From CAWGET01 sp963821715 (GTDB lineage Bacteria > Bacteroidota > Ignavibacteria > Ignavibacteriales > Melioribacteraceae): DNA of 64,000 nt. Position 1 is the first letter of the stretch; every line of letters begins with the position of its first letter. Position numbers and translations under genes: made by a program. This document shows positions 44,359-53,434 of this stretch, piece by piece. The stretch covers positions 511,938 to 575,937 of the forward strand of contig CAWGET010000010.1 in NCBI GenBank assembly GCA_963821715.1. Direction: 5' to 3'. Below the pieces are notes generated by a model, which was not told the DNA's origin, searched no databases, and was given only the letters and a program-made list of their open reading frames with translations.

Positions 44359-45714
44359 ATGGAAAAAATTATTGTAGTCGACGACGATCAATCGATACGC
44401 GAAACAATAACAAATTATTTGCAGCGGTTAAAATTTAACGTAAAATCCGCCGAAGACGGAATTAAAGGATTGGCGCTTATTAAAGAAGAAATGCCCGATT
44501 TGGTGATAAGCGATATACGAATGCCCGGATTAGACGGACTGGAACTGCTTGAGCGGACTAAAATTATCGACCCGAAAATTCACTTCATCGTAATTTCCGC
44601 GTTCGACGATATGCCGACAACCGTTGAAGCAATGCGGAAAGGAGCTTACGATTTTATAGAAAAGCCGCTGGAAATTGAAACCTTGCGGCTAACAATAAAA
44701 CGCGCGCTTGATAACAAAAAACTTAGCGAGAAACTTGAAACCATTATTGAAGGGAACGCGGAAAACTACGATCTGAAAAATATTCTCATCGGGAAAAACC
44801 AGGAAATGAAAGATATTTATAAAAAGATCGGGCAAATTTCGGCAAACCGTGTTACTGTTTTAATTCAGGGAGAAAGCGGCACGGGGAAAGAACTTGTTGC
44901 GCGCGCAATTCATTACAGCGGCATAACTAAAGATTCTCCTTTTATTCCGGTAAACTGCACGGCTTTAACGGAAACGCTTTTGGAAAGCGAATTATTCGGG
45001 CACGTTAAAGGAGCGTTTACCGGATCGGTGCGCGATAAAAAAGGAAAATTTGAGTTAGCCGGAGAAGGAACAATTTTTTTGGATGAGATTTCGGAAATAT
45101 CCGCTAATCTTCAGGTGAAATTATTACGGGTTTTGCAGGAACGGGAATTTGAAAGGGTGGGCGGCGAAACTTTGGTGCCGATGAAAGCCCGCGTAATTGC
45201 AGCAACGAACAAGAATCTACAGAAACTTGTAAACGAAGGGAAATTCCGCGAAGATCTTTTTTTCCGCTTCAATGTAATGAACATTGAGATACCGCCGCTT
45301 CGTGAAAGACGCGAAGATATTCCGCTTTTGGTTCATCATTTTTTGAATAAGATAAATGACGAACTTCATAAAAAAGTAAATAAAGTTTCAGACGAGACAA
45401 TGGATATTTTAGTAAATCACGATTGGGTTGGCAATGTTCGCGAACTTGAAAACAGCCTGATGCAGGCGGCTGTTCTTTCTAAAGGAGATGTGCTGGAAAA
45501 AGAAAATATTCTGTTGCACGATTTTGATGAATTCCCAACCGACTTTGAAAATATAACTAACATAACATTAGCTAATGTTGAAAAGAATCATATACAAAAA
45601 ATGCTGCAAGCGGTGGACTGGGATAAACCGAAAGCCGCAAAATATCTCGGCATTTCTCTTCCTACTCTTTATAATAAAATAGAGAGTTACCGACTAGTGA
45701 GCGGTAAACAGTGA
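44359..45714 (+). CDS. Sigma-54-dependent response regulator (NtrC family)
   Basis: A 451-residue activator with three parts. The receiver has phospho-acceptor Asp52 (VISDIRMPGLDG) and Lys102 (FIEKP). The AAA+ domain has Walker A GESGTGKE (171-178), the sigma-54-contacting GAFTGS (219-224) and Walker B TIFLDEI. A C-terminal Fis-type helix-turn-helix (AAKYLGISLPTLYNKIESY) binds DNA. It activates sigma-54 promoters when phosphorylated by the kinase just upstream. A GG-N10-GA element at 46661-46678, in front of the metal efflux operon, is a plausible target, which would make this a ZraR/CusR-like metal response by function. Confidence 0.94.
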   Translation: MEKIIVVDDDQSIRETITNYLQRLKFNVKSAEDGIKGLALIKEEMPDLVISDIRMPGLDGLELLERTKIIDPKIHFIVISAFDDMPTTVEAMRKGAYDFIEKPLEIETLRLTIKRALDNKKLSEKLETIIEGNAENYDLKNILIGKNQEMKDIYKKIGQISANRVTVLIQGESGTGKELVARAIHYSGITKDSPFIPVNCTALTETLLESELFGHVKGAFTGSVRDKKGKFELAGEGTIFLDEISEISANLQVKLLRVLQEREFERVGGETLVPMKARVIAATNKNLQKLVNEGKFREDLFFRFNVMNIEIPPLRERREDIPLLVHHFLNKINDELHKKVNKVSDETMDILVNHDWVGNVRELENSLMQAAVLSKGDVLEKENILLHDFDEFPTDFENITNITLANVEKNHIQKMLQAVDWDKPKAAKYLGISLPTLYNKIESYRLVSGKQ

Positions 45715-45818
45715 GCAGTAAGCAGTGAACGCCTTATTGGTGTGCTTTGCGGGTGGTTCTTTATGTTGATTTTTTAAAAGAAGCATTCATAAAAATTGAG
45801 ATGCAAAGTCAAAAGCGT

Positions 45819-45905
45819 TAACCACAATGGACACGAAGAAGGCACAGGGATCACTAAGGATTTTCCTCGAGCTCTTGGAGCCTTCCTTGTGCGCCTTGTA
45901 GTTTA
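45819..45905. repeat. GxxExxY-flanking inverted repeat, upstream of copy 2
   Basis: Begins AACCACAATGGACACGAAGAAGGCACAGGGATCACTAAGG and ends GAGCCTTCCTTGTGCGCCTTGTAGTTT, the same imperfect palindrome as at 41996-42085. It is preceded by AAAGTCAAAAGCG, also shared with the downstream side of both copies. The 311-base gap 45715-46025 otherwise holds a short sequence repeated as GTGAGCGGTAAACAGTGAGCAGTAAGCAGTGA at 45699-45728, with nothing gene-like. Confidence 0.7.
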
Positions 45906-46025
45906 TTTTAATTTCTTTAAATATAGCATTCGTAAAATTTAGATTAAAAGTCCGGAGCTTTTAGTTTTTCACGGTAATAATTTTATGATCTTAGAAGAAA
46001 ACGTTCATAAATATAGGTCGGAAAA

Positions 46026-46406
46026 ATGCACGAAAACGAAATAGCGAAAGCAGTATTTCATTCCGCATTAAATGTCCATAAAGCATTAGGCCCGGGTCTT
46101 CTTGAAAGTTCTTATGTTGAATGCCTGCTTTATGAGCTAAAAAAACACAATATGTTTGTTGAAAAAGAAAAAGAACTTCCTCTTATATATGAAGAAGTTG
46201 AACTCGGAATCGGATATCGGATTGATTTATTTGTAGAAAACAAATTTATTATTGAAGTAAAATCAGTTGAAGCCCTTAATGATGTTCATCTTGCTCAAAT
46301 TCTAACTTACTTAAAACTCTCCGGTTGCAAACTTGGAATGTTAATTAATTTTAACGTTGCGTTACTTAAAAATGGAATAAGAAGAGTTATTAACGGAACC
46401 TTGTAA
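46026..46406 (+). CDS. GxxExxY protein, copy 2
   Basis: Second copy of the 126-residue GxxExxY protein, with substitutions Ala7, Ala9, Lys39 and His41 relative to copy 1. The PD-(D/E)xK-like residues Asp67, Glu77 and Lys79 are kept, so both may be active. The shared region extends beyond the gene: AGAAAACGT upstream, and AACGGAACCTT, AAATAATAC and AAAGTCAAAAGC downstream. Longer identical DNA blocks interspersed with silent differences suggest old duplication with later gene conversion. Confidence 0.85.
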   Translation: MHENEIAKAVFHSALNVHKALGPGLLESSYVECLLYELKKHNMFVEKEKELPLIYEEVELGIGYRIDLFVENKFIIEVKSVEALNDVHLAQILTYLKLSGCKLGMLINFNVALLKNGIRRVINGTL

Positions 46407-46444
46407 AATCATTCAAAATGAAATAATACAAAGTCAAAAGCTTT

Positions 46445-46528
46445 AACCACATTGGATACGAAGACAGCACAAGGATCACTAAAGTTTTTCCTCGTGTTCT
46501 TAGCGCCTTCTTGGTGTGCTTTGTGGTT
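46445..46528. repeat. GxxExxY-flanking inverted repeat, downstream of copy 2
   Basis: An imperfect palindrome AACCACATTGGATACGAAGACAGCAC .. TTCTTGGTGTGCTTTGTGGTT, equivalent to 41996-42085 after copy 1. Confidence 0.7.
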
Positions 46529-46660
46529 AAATTAAAATCAAATTCTTCAACGCAGCCTTTCGCAAGTCAAGACAATTTTAAAATTTTATAAAAAATTAAA
46601 AATATTTAAAAACGCATTTTCAGTAATCCTTCCAAAACGTTTTATAAAGCAGATATTCGC

Positions 46661-46678
46661 TTCGGCACGGCGATTGAA
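46661..46678 (+). promoter_or_regulatory. Candidate sigma-54 promoter of the metal efflux operon
   Basis: CGGCACG-GCGA-TTGAA resembles the -24/-12 consensus TGGCACG-N4-TTGCW: GG at 46664-46665 and GA at 46676-46677 with exactly ten bases between. Mismatches are the first T and the C of the -12 GC. It lies 35 bases before the first efflux gene and less than 1 kb after an NtrC-type activator gene. Confidence 0.5.
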
Positions 46679-46712
46679 ATAGTAAAGTCAATTACAAAAA
46701 ATCTTAGGATAT

Positions 46713-48005
46713 ATGAAAAATTTTTTTGCGCTGATAATTCTCTTATCTGCTTTTAGCAATCTCTATTCGCAGCAAAAGGATTCGACTCTGACGTTGATAA
46801 TAGAAAAGGCGGTTTCCGTAAGTCCGGCACTTGAGGCTTTGCGTTCGAAGCAAGCCGCCGCCGAAACAGGAATTGCGCAGGTTTCTAATCTTCCGGATCC
46901 GATTCTAACGCTGGGACTGGCAAATCTTCCAACAAATTCTTTTTCTTTTACGCAGGAACCGATGACGGGAAAGATAGTCGGTTTAAGTCAGGCTGTTCCC
47001 TTTCCCGGTAAACTAAACGCCGCCGGAGAGGTTCAGGAAAAAGATGCAGAAATAATTGAACAGGAAATTCTGGATAAGCGGAATGAAATAATAAATAACG
47101 TAACGAGAACTTATTACGATTTGAGATTTACTAGAGAAGCGATAAGAATTGCGCGGCAGAGTAAAGATTTGCTCAATCAGATAGCCGAGGTTGTGGAAGC
47201 GAAATATTCTGTGTCGCGGGCTACTCAGCAGAATCTCATCCAAGTTAATGTTGAAATTACAAATCAGTTAGATAGGATTGAAGAATTAACCGCGAGAGAA
47301 AATTCCAATCTTGCAATTTTAAATTCGTATTTGTTAGACGACATAGACGCTCCGATCCCGACAAAGGAAATTCCTACTTTAACGGAAAGTGATTTGACGA
47401 TCGCGTCTTTGGATTCGCTCGCAAAAGAATACCGTCCTTTCCTGCGCGGAATTCAAAAGCAGAAAGAGAAAGCCGGCCTAATGGAAGATTTGGCGGAATA
47501 CGAATTTTACCCGAACTTCAATTTCTCCGTTCAGTATTCACAAAGGGATGAGATAGCGAGAACGAATACTCCGCTTAACGATTTTTTTACGGCGATGGTT
47601 GGGATTTCGCTACCGATAAATTACGGAGGTAAAAAATCCGCCAAAGTTGAAGAAGCGAGATTGAAACAAAAAATGTATGACGATCAATATAACGCGGCGC
47701 TTCAGTTTTTGAAAAAAAGTTTCGGAACTTCTCTCTCAAAATTGAATGAACTGATAGCTCGCGAGAAATTAATAAGAACCGGACTTCTTCCGCAGGCGCA
47801 GCAATCTTTAAAAGCGGCGCTGGCGAGTTACGAAGTAGGCGAAATTGATTTTATAAATGTAATTGACGCACAGAATAAATTATTCGGCATCGAAACAAAG
47901 CTTTACAAATTACGAACGGAATTTTTTAAGGAAACCGCTCAGTTACAATTCCTTACCGGAAGTGAAAATTTTAATGGAAGAAGTTTATCTGGAGAATTAA
48001 GATGA
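46713..48005 (+). CDS. cusC: CusC/TolC-like outer-membrane efflux protein
   Basis: A 430-residue outer-membrane channel of a metal RND pump. A signal peptide (1-19, ending LYSQ) is followed by the two-fold helical repeat typical of TolC family members (EALRSKQAAAETGIAQVSNLPDPIL; LKAALASYEVGEIDFINVIDAQNKLF). The LPDPILTLGLANLP start is common in heavy-metal outer-membrane components. There is no N-terminal lipobox, unlike E. coli CusC. Its stop overlaps the adaptor start by 4 bases (ATGA). Function inferred from this and the neighbouring adaptor and pump. Confidence 0.87.
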   Translation: MKNFFALIILLSAFSNLYSQQKDSTLTLIIEKAVSVSPALEALRSKQAAAETGIAQVSNLPDPILTLGLANLPTNSFSFTQEPMTGKIVGLSQAVPFPGKLNAAGEVQEKDAEIIEQEILDKRNEIINNVTRTYYDLRFTREAIRIARQSKDLLNQIAEVVEAKYSVSRATQQNLIQVNVEITNQLDRIEELTARENSNLAILNSYLLDDIDAPIPTKEIPTLTESDLTIASLDSLAKEYRPFLRGIQKQKEKAGLMEDLAEYEFYPNFNFSVQYSQRDEIARTNTPLNDFFTAMVGISLPINYGGKKSAKVEEARLKQKMYDDQYNAALQFLKKSFGTSLSKLNELIAREKLIRTGLLPQAQQSLKAALASYEVGEIDFINVIDAQNKLFGIETKLYKLRTEFFKETAQLQFLTGSENFNGRSLSGELR

Positions 48006-49429
48006 ATACAAAGAGAATATTAATTGCCGTGATCGTAATTCTTGGTCTTGCCGCTGCGGGTTATGCGATTTTTTTTACCGGCTCGAACGGTTCAGCCGAA
48101 CTTGCGGAATCGGAACAATTATATACTTGCGGAATGCATCCTGAAATAATTTCGGACGAACCGGGAACGTGCCCAATTTGTGAGATGGATTTAACTCCGA
48201 TTAAAAACGAAGGCAGCGCGGCGTCTTCGGGCGGAGAGAGAAAAATTCTTTACTGGCGCGCGCCGATGGATCCGAACGAAATTTACGACGAACCGGGACA
48301 ATCAAAAATGGGAATGGATCTTGTTCCCGTTTATGAAGACGAAGGAGGAGCTTCCGGCGTAGTTACAGTCGACGGTTCGCTGCGGCAAACTATGAATGTG
48401 AAAACAGCTACGGTCGAAGAGAAAAATCTTTCATCGAAAATAGTTACCAACGGAGTTTTAACAACCGCCGAGACCAAAGAATATATGGTAACTACCAAAG
48501 TTAACGGATGGGTTGAAGATTTGTTCGTCAATTATACCGGGCAGGAAGTTAAGCGCGGCGAAAAGTTGGTTGAGATTTATTCCCCGGAATTAGTCTCGGC
48601 TCAACAGGAACTTTTAACTGCTGTTTCTTACAGCAAAGCGATTGCCGACAGCGAAACCGATGAGATTTCCGAAAGCGGAGACAGGCTCGTAAAAAATACG
48701 CGGCGTAAATTAGAATTGCTCGATATGCAGGAAAATGAAATTGAGAATTTATTGAAAAGCGGCGAAACAAAAACTTTTGTAACTCTTTACGCTCATTTCG
48801 ACGGAACAGTTCTCTCAAAAAATATTATGGAAGGAGAAAAAATTAATTCTGGAATGAACCTGCTTCACATAGCCAATTTAAGTGAGCTATGGCTGCTGGC
48901 GGATGTATATGAAAATGAACTCGGAAAAATTGAAGTCGGTTCCGCGGCGGATGTAAAATTTAACGCTTTCCCGGGAGAAACATATAAAGGGAAGGTGTCG
49001 TTTATCTATCCCACGGTCGATCCAAAAACGAGAACCGTTCAGGTAAGAATTGATGTGCCCAATAAAGACAGAAAACTTAAACCTTCAATGTATGGAACAG
49101 TCGAGATAAAAGGAAAGGAATTCGGACTCCAGCCTGTTGTTGACGAAACAGCAATTATAAGAAGCGGAAAAAATAATATTGTGATTAAAGCTCTCGGAGA
49201 AGGAAAATTTAAAGCTACGGATGTAAAACTTGGTCAATATGCTGACGGATATTATCAGGTATTGGATGGATTAAAACCGGGTGATAAAATTGTTACATCG
49301 GCGCAGTTTCTCATCGATTCCGAAAGTAGTTTAAGAGCTTCCATAGAACAGTTCAGTTCAAACTCGAAGAAAGAATCAAACGATAGCGCTGAAATGGAAA
49401 TGAAAGCTGATCATGAACAAAATGAATGA
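48002..49429 (+). CDS. cusB: CusB-like RND periplasmic adaptor with heavy-metal-binding domains
   Basis: A 475-residue adaptor linking pump and outer channel. After the N-terminal membrane anchor (about 6-25), residues 41-67 form a heavy-metal-binding domain (YTCGMHPEIISDEPGTCPIC), and a second, degraded one follows (YWRAPMDPNEIYDEPGQSKMGMDLVPV). Then come the biotinyl-like/barrel parts of membrane fusion proteins (VEDLFVNYTGQEVKRGEKLVEIYSPEL, LHIANLSELWLLADVYENE, GKVSFIYPTVDPKTRTVQVRI). The Met, Cys and His set fits Cu(I)/Ag(I) handling. The end overlaps the next small gene by 17 bases. Confidence 0.92.
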   Translation: MNTKRILIAVIVILGLAAAGYAIFFTGSNGSAELAESEQLYTCGMHPEIISDEPGTCPICEMDLTPIKNEGSAASSGGERKILYWRAPMDPNEIYDEPGQSKMGMDLVPVYEDEGGASGVVTVDGSLRQTMNVKTATVEEKNLSSKIVTNGVLTTAETKEYMVTTKVNGWVEDLFVNYTGQEVKRGEKLVEIYSPELVSAQQELLTAVSYSKAIADSETDEISESGDRLVKNTRRKLELLDMQENEIENLLKSGETKTFVTLYAHFDGTVLSKNIMEGEKINSGMNLLHIANLSELWLLADVYENELGKIEVGSAADVKFNAFPGETYKGKVSFIYPTVDPKTRTVQVRIDVPNKDRKLKPSMYGTVEIKGKEFGLQPVVDETAIIRSGKNNIVIKALGEGKFKATDVKLGQYADGYYQVLDGLKPGDKIVTSAQFLIDSESSLRASIEQFSSNSKKESNDSAEMEMKADHEQNE

Positions 49430-49649
49430 TGAAGCGGGCGGCAGCGATGAAGAATTAATTAGGGAAGGCGTAATTGATTTGGAAAGCATTGATAAAAACG
49501 GTGACGGAAAAGTATTTCAGGATCTTATGGATTGGAATGTGATTTCGGACGAGCCGGGAAGATGCCCGGAATGTAATATGATCCTGCAGGAAGTTACGCT
49601 CGAAGAAGCGAAGAATAATTTATTGGAAAACGGTTTTAAGGTTAAATAA
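49413..49649 (+). CDS. Small heavy-metal-binding-domain protein
   Basis: Seventy-eight residues, no signal peptide seen. It contains DKNGDGKVFQDLMDWNVISDEPGRCPECNM: an EF-hand-like Asp loop fused to a Cys-x-x-Cys metal-binding motif like that of the adaptor's first domain (ISDEPGTCPICEM). It overlaps the adaptor end by 17 bases, so it is translated with it. It may be a soluble metal carrier for the pump, or a split-off adaptor domain; related small proteins are common in such operons. Confidence 0.75.
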   Translation: MNKMNDEAGGSDEELIREGVIDLESIDKNGDGKVFQDLMDWNVISDEPGRCPECNMILQEVTLEEAKNNLLENGFKVK

Positions 49650-49667
49650 TTTGTTGGACTAACAATT

Positions 49668-49803
49668 AATTGCCGTCGGTTTTAACCGACGGATATGATG
49701 TCAAACAAAAGATCGGCTTTAGCCGCATTGAAAAAGGCGATAGAATTTTAAGTCCCGACATTGTTAGTATTTTCCAATGCGTCCGCTAAAGCGGACGGCA
49801 ATT
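49668..49803. repeat. MITE-like intergenic inverted-repeat element
   Basis: Terminal arms AATTGCCGTC (49668-49677) and GACGGCAATT (49794-49803) are exact inverted repeats. Each end carries its own hairpin (CCGTCGGT/ACCGACGG at 49673-49692; GTCCGC/GCGGAC at 49781-49796). No open frame lies inside. It sits between the small metal protein and cusA and might affect transcription across the operon. The rest of the gap contains a short GAGCTAAAGCTC palindrome. Confidence 0.6.
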
Positions 49804-49942
49804 GACTATATAGATTTTCTGGTAGTCAAAGTTTTATAATACGAGCTAAAGCTCGGAGCAAAATAAAACTGATAAGAAAATTTCGAAAAACTTTCTCGCG
49901 TCTCCCATCTAGGGTCTCGCGTAAAATAAAGGTAAATAAGTA

Positions 49943-50578
49943 ATGATCTCAGACGGTAATCCAAAAGAAGGAATTATTTCTAAAATAATTGAATGGTCTG
50001 TAAACAATAAATTTATGGTTATCATTCTGACTCTGGCTTTAATCGGCGGCGGAATATATTCTTTGAGAAATACAGCCGTCGACGCTATACCGGATTTAAG
50101 CGATGTTCAGGTAATAATTTTTACAAAGTATCCGGGTCAGGGTCCGCAGATAGTTGAGGACCAGGTTACTTATCCGATGACGACGAAAATGCTTTCCGTG
50201 CCATATGCCAAGGATGTGCGCGGATATTCCTTCTTCGGATTTTCGATGGTTTATATCATCTTTGAAGACGGAACCGATATTTACTGGGCGCGAAGCCGCG
50301 TGCTGGAATATTTGAGTTCGATGCAGAATGAATTACCCGACGGAGTAACGCCTCAGCTTGGTCCCGACGCGACCGGTCTAGGCTGGGTTTATCAATATGT
50401 TCTGCAATCGGACAAAAAAGACCTGCAGGAATTACGCTCTATTCAAGATTGGTTTTTGCGATACGAACTTTCCGCGCTTCCCGGAGTTGCCGAAGTTGCG
50501 AGTATCGGCGGTTATGTAAAACAATACCAGGTAAATCTCGATCCTAATCAGACTTGCGTCTTACGGAATTCCTCTTGA
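49943..50578 (+). CDS. cusA: CusA-type heavy-metal RND pump, N-terminal part (frameshifted)
   Basis: The first about 205 residues of the inner-membrane pump: first membrane helix (FMVIILTLALIGGGIYSL), AVDAIPDLSDVQVIIFT and the PN1/PN2 start (SFFGFSMVYIIFEDGTDIYW, LGPDATGLGWVYQYVL). After YQVNLDPN the frame fails near base 50549. Homology (RLASYGIPL) then runs in a third frame over 50550-50576 and resumes in yet another frame from 50578. Two extra bases about 28 apart are therefore present. It is the third component of the efflux complex with CusB and CusC. Confidence 0.9.
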   Translation: MISDGNPKEGIISKIIEWSVNNKFMVIILTLALIGGGIYSLRNTAVDAIPDLSDVQVIIFTKYPGQGPQIVEDQVTYPMTTKMLSVPYAKDVRGYSFFGFSMVYIIFEDGTDIYWARSRVLEYLSSMQNELPDGVTPQLGPDATGLGWVYQYVLQSDKKDLQELRSIQDWFLRYELSALPGVAEVASIGGYVKQYQVNLDPNQTCVLRNSS

Positions 50579-53139
50579 GCAAAGTTAAGATGGCGATCAA
50601 AGAAAGCAATAACGACGTAGGAGGAAAGCTGCTTGAGATAAGTGAAATGGAATTTATGGTTCGCGGACTCGGTTACATAAAAGGTGTAGACGATCTACGT
50701 AAAATTCCGATCGGCTCTTCATCCAAAACAGGAACGCCGATTTATTTAAGCGATGTTGCTACAATTGACGTCGGTCCCGAACTCAGGCGCGGATTGGCGG
50801 AATGGAACGGCGAAGGAGAAACCGTCGGCGGAATAATTGTAATGCGCTACGGCGAAAACGCGCTTGAAGTGATAAACAGAGTTAAAGAGCGATTAAAAGA
50901 ACTCGAAGCTTCTCTTCCGGATGATGTTGAAATAATTACGGCTTACGATAGATCCGGCTTGATTGAAGCCGCGATTGACAATCTTAAAAATACGTTAATC
51001 GAAGAAAGTATAATCGTTGCGATAATAATAATGGCATTTCTGCTTCACGTCCGTAGTTCGCTTGTAGCAATATTCACTTTACCGACAGCCGTATTAGCCG
51101 CATACATTATAATGTATTACCAAGGCATTAATGCAAACATAATGTCGTTGGGCGGAATTGCGATAGCGATAGGAGCGATGGTCGACGCGTCAATCATAAT
51201 GGTGGAGAACGCGCACACTCACATGACGCGCGAACAAGTAAAGCCACAGGAGAAACAGCGTCCGCACTGGGCTGTAATTTTGGAATCGGCAAAGGAAGTC
51301 GGACCATCGATTTTTTATTCGCTTCTTGTAATTACCGTTTCATTCCTTCCGGTATTCACTTTGGAACAGCAGGAGGGAAGAATGTTCAAACCGCTGGCTT
51401 ATACAAAAACTTATTCAATGGGCGCGGCGGCAATTCTTGCTATCACAATTGTGCCTGTGTTGATAGGATATTTTGTGCGCGGAAAAATGCGCCGCGAGGA
51501 AGATAATCCTATAACAAGTTTCCTCACCAAAATTTATCACCCGGTTGTCGATTTTGTAATGAAGCAGAGATGGCTCGTTATCGGCGCTGCGGTAATAATT
51601 ATGGCCGTAACATATATTCCTTACAGACAACTCGGGTCGGAATTTATGCCGCCGCTTTACGAAGGCGATCTTCTTTATATGCCTACTACGCTTCCGGGAA
51701 TTTCAATCACTAAAGCGAAAGAACTTCTTCAGCAGACGGATAAAATTATAAAAACATTTCCCGAAGTCGAATCAGTGTTTGGGAAAGTCGGGCGGGCCGA
51801 AACGGCAACAGATCCGGCTCCGCTTTCAATGATCGAAACAACGATTCAATTAAAACCGAGAGACAAGTGGCGCGACGGAATGACAAAAGATAAGTTAGTG
51901 GAAGAATTAAATTCGGCTATTCAAATTCCCGGTCTTACAAATGCCTGGACTATGCCGATTAAAACCAGAATCGATATGCTTTCAACGGGAATAAAAACTC
52001 CGGTCGGAATAAAAGTTGCCGGACCCGATCTTCAGGTTCTGCAAAGAATCGGTAAAGAGATTGAAGAAGTTGCTAAGACGATTCCCGGCACACGCTCTGC
52101 ATTTGCCGAAAGATCTGCAGGCGGAAATTATGTCGATTTTGAAATTGACCGCGCCGCCGCGGCACGATACGGTTTAAGTATAAATGATATTCAAGACGTA
52201 ATTATGTCGGCAATCGGCGGGATGAACATCACAAAAACAGTGGAAGGTTTGGAGCGCTATCCAGTTAATCTTCGCTACCAGCGGGATTTCCGTGAAGGAA
52301 TTGAGCCGCTCAAACGTGTTCTCGTTCCTATTTCCGGAGGCGGAAGTATTCCGCTTTCTGAGGTTGCCGATCTACAAATTAAGAAAGGTCCGCCGGCAAT
52401 TAAATCGGAAAACGCCAGACCAAATGCCTGGGTTTACATCGATCTGAAAGATATTGACGTGGGAACGTATGTAAAAAACGCTCAGGAAATTATTCGCGAT
52501 CGGGTAACTCTTCCCGCGGGATATTCATTGATCTGGAGCGGGCAATATGAATATATGGAACGTTCCAGCAAAAGATTGCTGATGGTAATTCCCGTTACGT
52601 TGGTTCTTGTAATTCTTCTTCTTTATATGAATACAAAATCATTCACAAAGACGAGCATTATTCTACTCGCGCTTCCCTTCTCGATGGTTGGAGCGGTCTG
52701 GTATTTATTTTTTGCAGGATTCAATTTAAGTGTGGCAGTCTGGGTTGGGATTATCGCGCTGCTCGGAATTAGCGCGGAAACCGGGGTTGTTATGCTGCTC
52801 TATCTTGATATCGCTTACGATAAATTTAAGAAGAGCGGGCGGATGGACTCGTTGGAAGATTTGCGCGAAGCAATTTTTGAAGGAGCTGTGAAAAGAATAC
52901 GTCCTAAAATGATGACGGTAATGACGACAATGCTCGGACTTCTGCCGATTTTGATCGGTACCGGAATAGGTTCGGACGTGATGAAGCGGATCGCCGCTCC
53001 GATGGTTGGCGGAATTGTAACAAGTCTTGTAATGGAATTAACGCTCTTCCCGGCGATCTTCTATATTTTGAAAAAACGGGAATTGGAAAAAACCTTAAAA
53101 TTGGAAGAAGAGAATAACGACGGATTGCAGTCAGTATAA
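50554..53139 (+). CDS. cusA: CusA-type heavy-metal RND pump, main part (after frameshifts)
   Basis: The remaining about 850 residues of the pump; real homology begins at about 50578 (SKVKMAIKESNN). The proton-relay helix GGIAIAIGAMVDASIIMVENAH, with its Asp and Glu, has the form typical of the Cu(I)/Ag(I)-exporting (CusA/HME4) subgroup, not the CzcA Zn/Co/Cd one. Other landmarks are FTLEQQEGRMFKPLAYTKTY, PSTLPGIS-like PTTLPGISITKAKEL, RIDMLSTGIKTPVGIKVAGP and the terminal helices (MTTMLGLLPILIGTGIGSDVMKR). It pumps monovalent metal to the outside using the proton gradient. A second, decayed copy of its last 95 codons lies at 59946-60230. Confidence 0.92.
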   Translation: MRLTEFLLSKVKMAIKESNNDVGGKLLEISEMEFMVRGLGYIKGVDDLRKIPIGSSSKTGTPIYLSDVATIDVGPELRRGLAEWNGEGETVGGIIVMRYGENALEVINRVKERLKELEASLPDDVEIITAYDRSGLIEAAIDNLKNTLIEESIIVAIIIMAFLLHVRSSLVAIFTLPTAVLAAYIIMYYQGINANIMSLGGIAIAIGAMVDASIIMVENAHTHMTREQVKPQEKQRPHWAVILESAKEVGPSIFYSLLVITVSFLPVFTLEQQEGRMFKPLAYTKTYSMGAAAILAITIVPVLIGYFVRGKMRREEDNPITSFLTKIYHPVVDFVMKQRWLVIGAAVIIMAVTYIPYRQLGSEFMPPLYEGDLLYMPTTLPGISITKAKELLQQTDKIIKTFPEVESVFGKVGRAETATDPAPLSMIETTIQLKPRDKWRDGMTKDKLVEELNSAIQIPGLTNAWTMPIKTRIDMLSTGIKTPVGIKVAGPDLQVLQRIGKEIEEVAKTIPGTRSAFAERSAGGNYVDFEIDRAAAARYGLSINDIQDVIMSAIGGMNITKTVEGLERYPVNLRYQRDFREGIEPLKRVLVPISGGGSIPLSEVADLQIKKGPPAIKSENARPNAWVYIDLKDIDVGTYVKNAQEIIRDRVTLPAGYSLIWSGQYEYMERSSKRLLMVIPVTLVLVILLLYMNTKSFTKTSIILLALPFSMVGAVWYLFFAGFNLSVAVWVGIIALLGISAETGVVMLLYLDIAYDKFKKSGRMDSLEDLREAIFEGAVKRIRPKMMTVMTTMLGLLPILIGTGIGSDVMKRIAAPMVGGIVTSLVMELTLFPAIFYILKKRELEKTLKLEEENNDGLQSV

Positions 53140-53434
53140 TCGAGTTATTTTATCACGGTAATGATATTGTATTCCATCGCTTTGCCTTTTAAGAATATGA
53201 GACCCTACCAGTTAATCAGCATAGATCTTTACTTATTCTTGTTTAATTTGCTTGAAAATAATAAATCTTGTAGAAATCTTTAAAGATCATTAAATTTATA
53301 TCGGTGAAGACTCGATAATAACCGCAGGTGGGTAGTTAATGAATCTGTACCTGAATAGTCATTTTCAGCCGGTGTTCCCGCCGAAAATTTAATATCCCAA
53401 ATAAAAACTAATTTTTATTGAAAAGGTAGAGATA

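Noticed and set aside
41351..46528. Intervening sequences in rRNA genes (a known home of GxxExxY genes)
   Set aside because: No rRNA sequence surrounds either copy.
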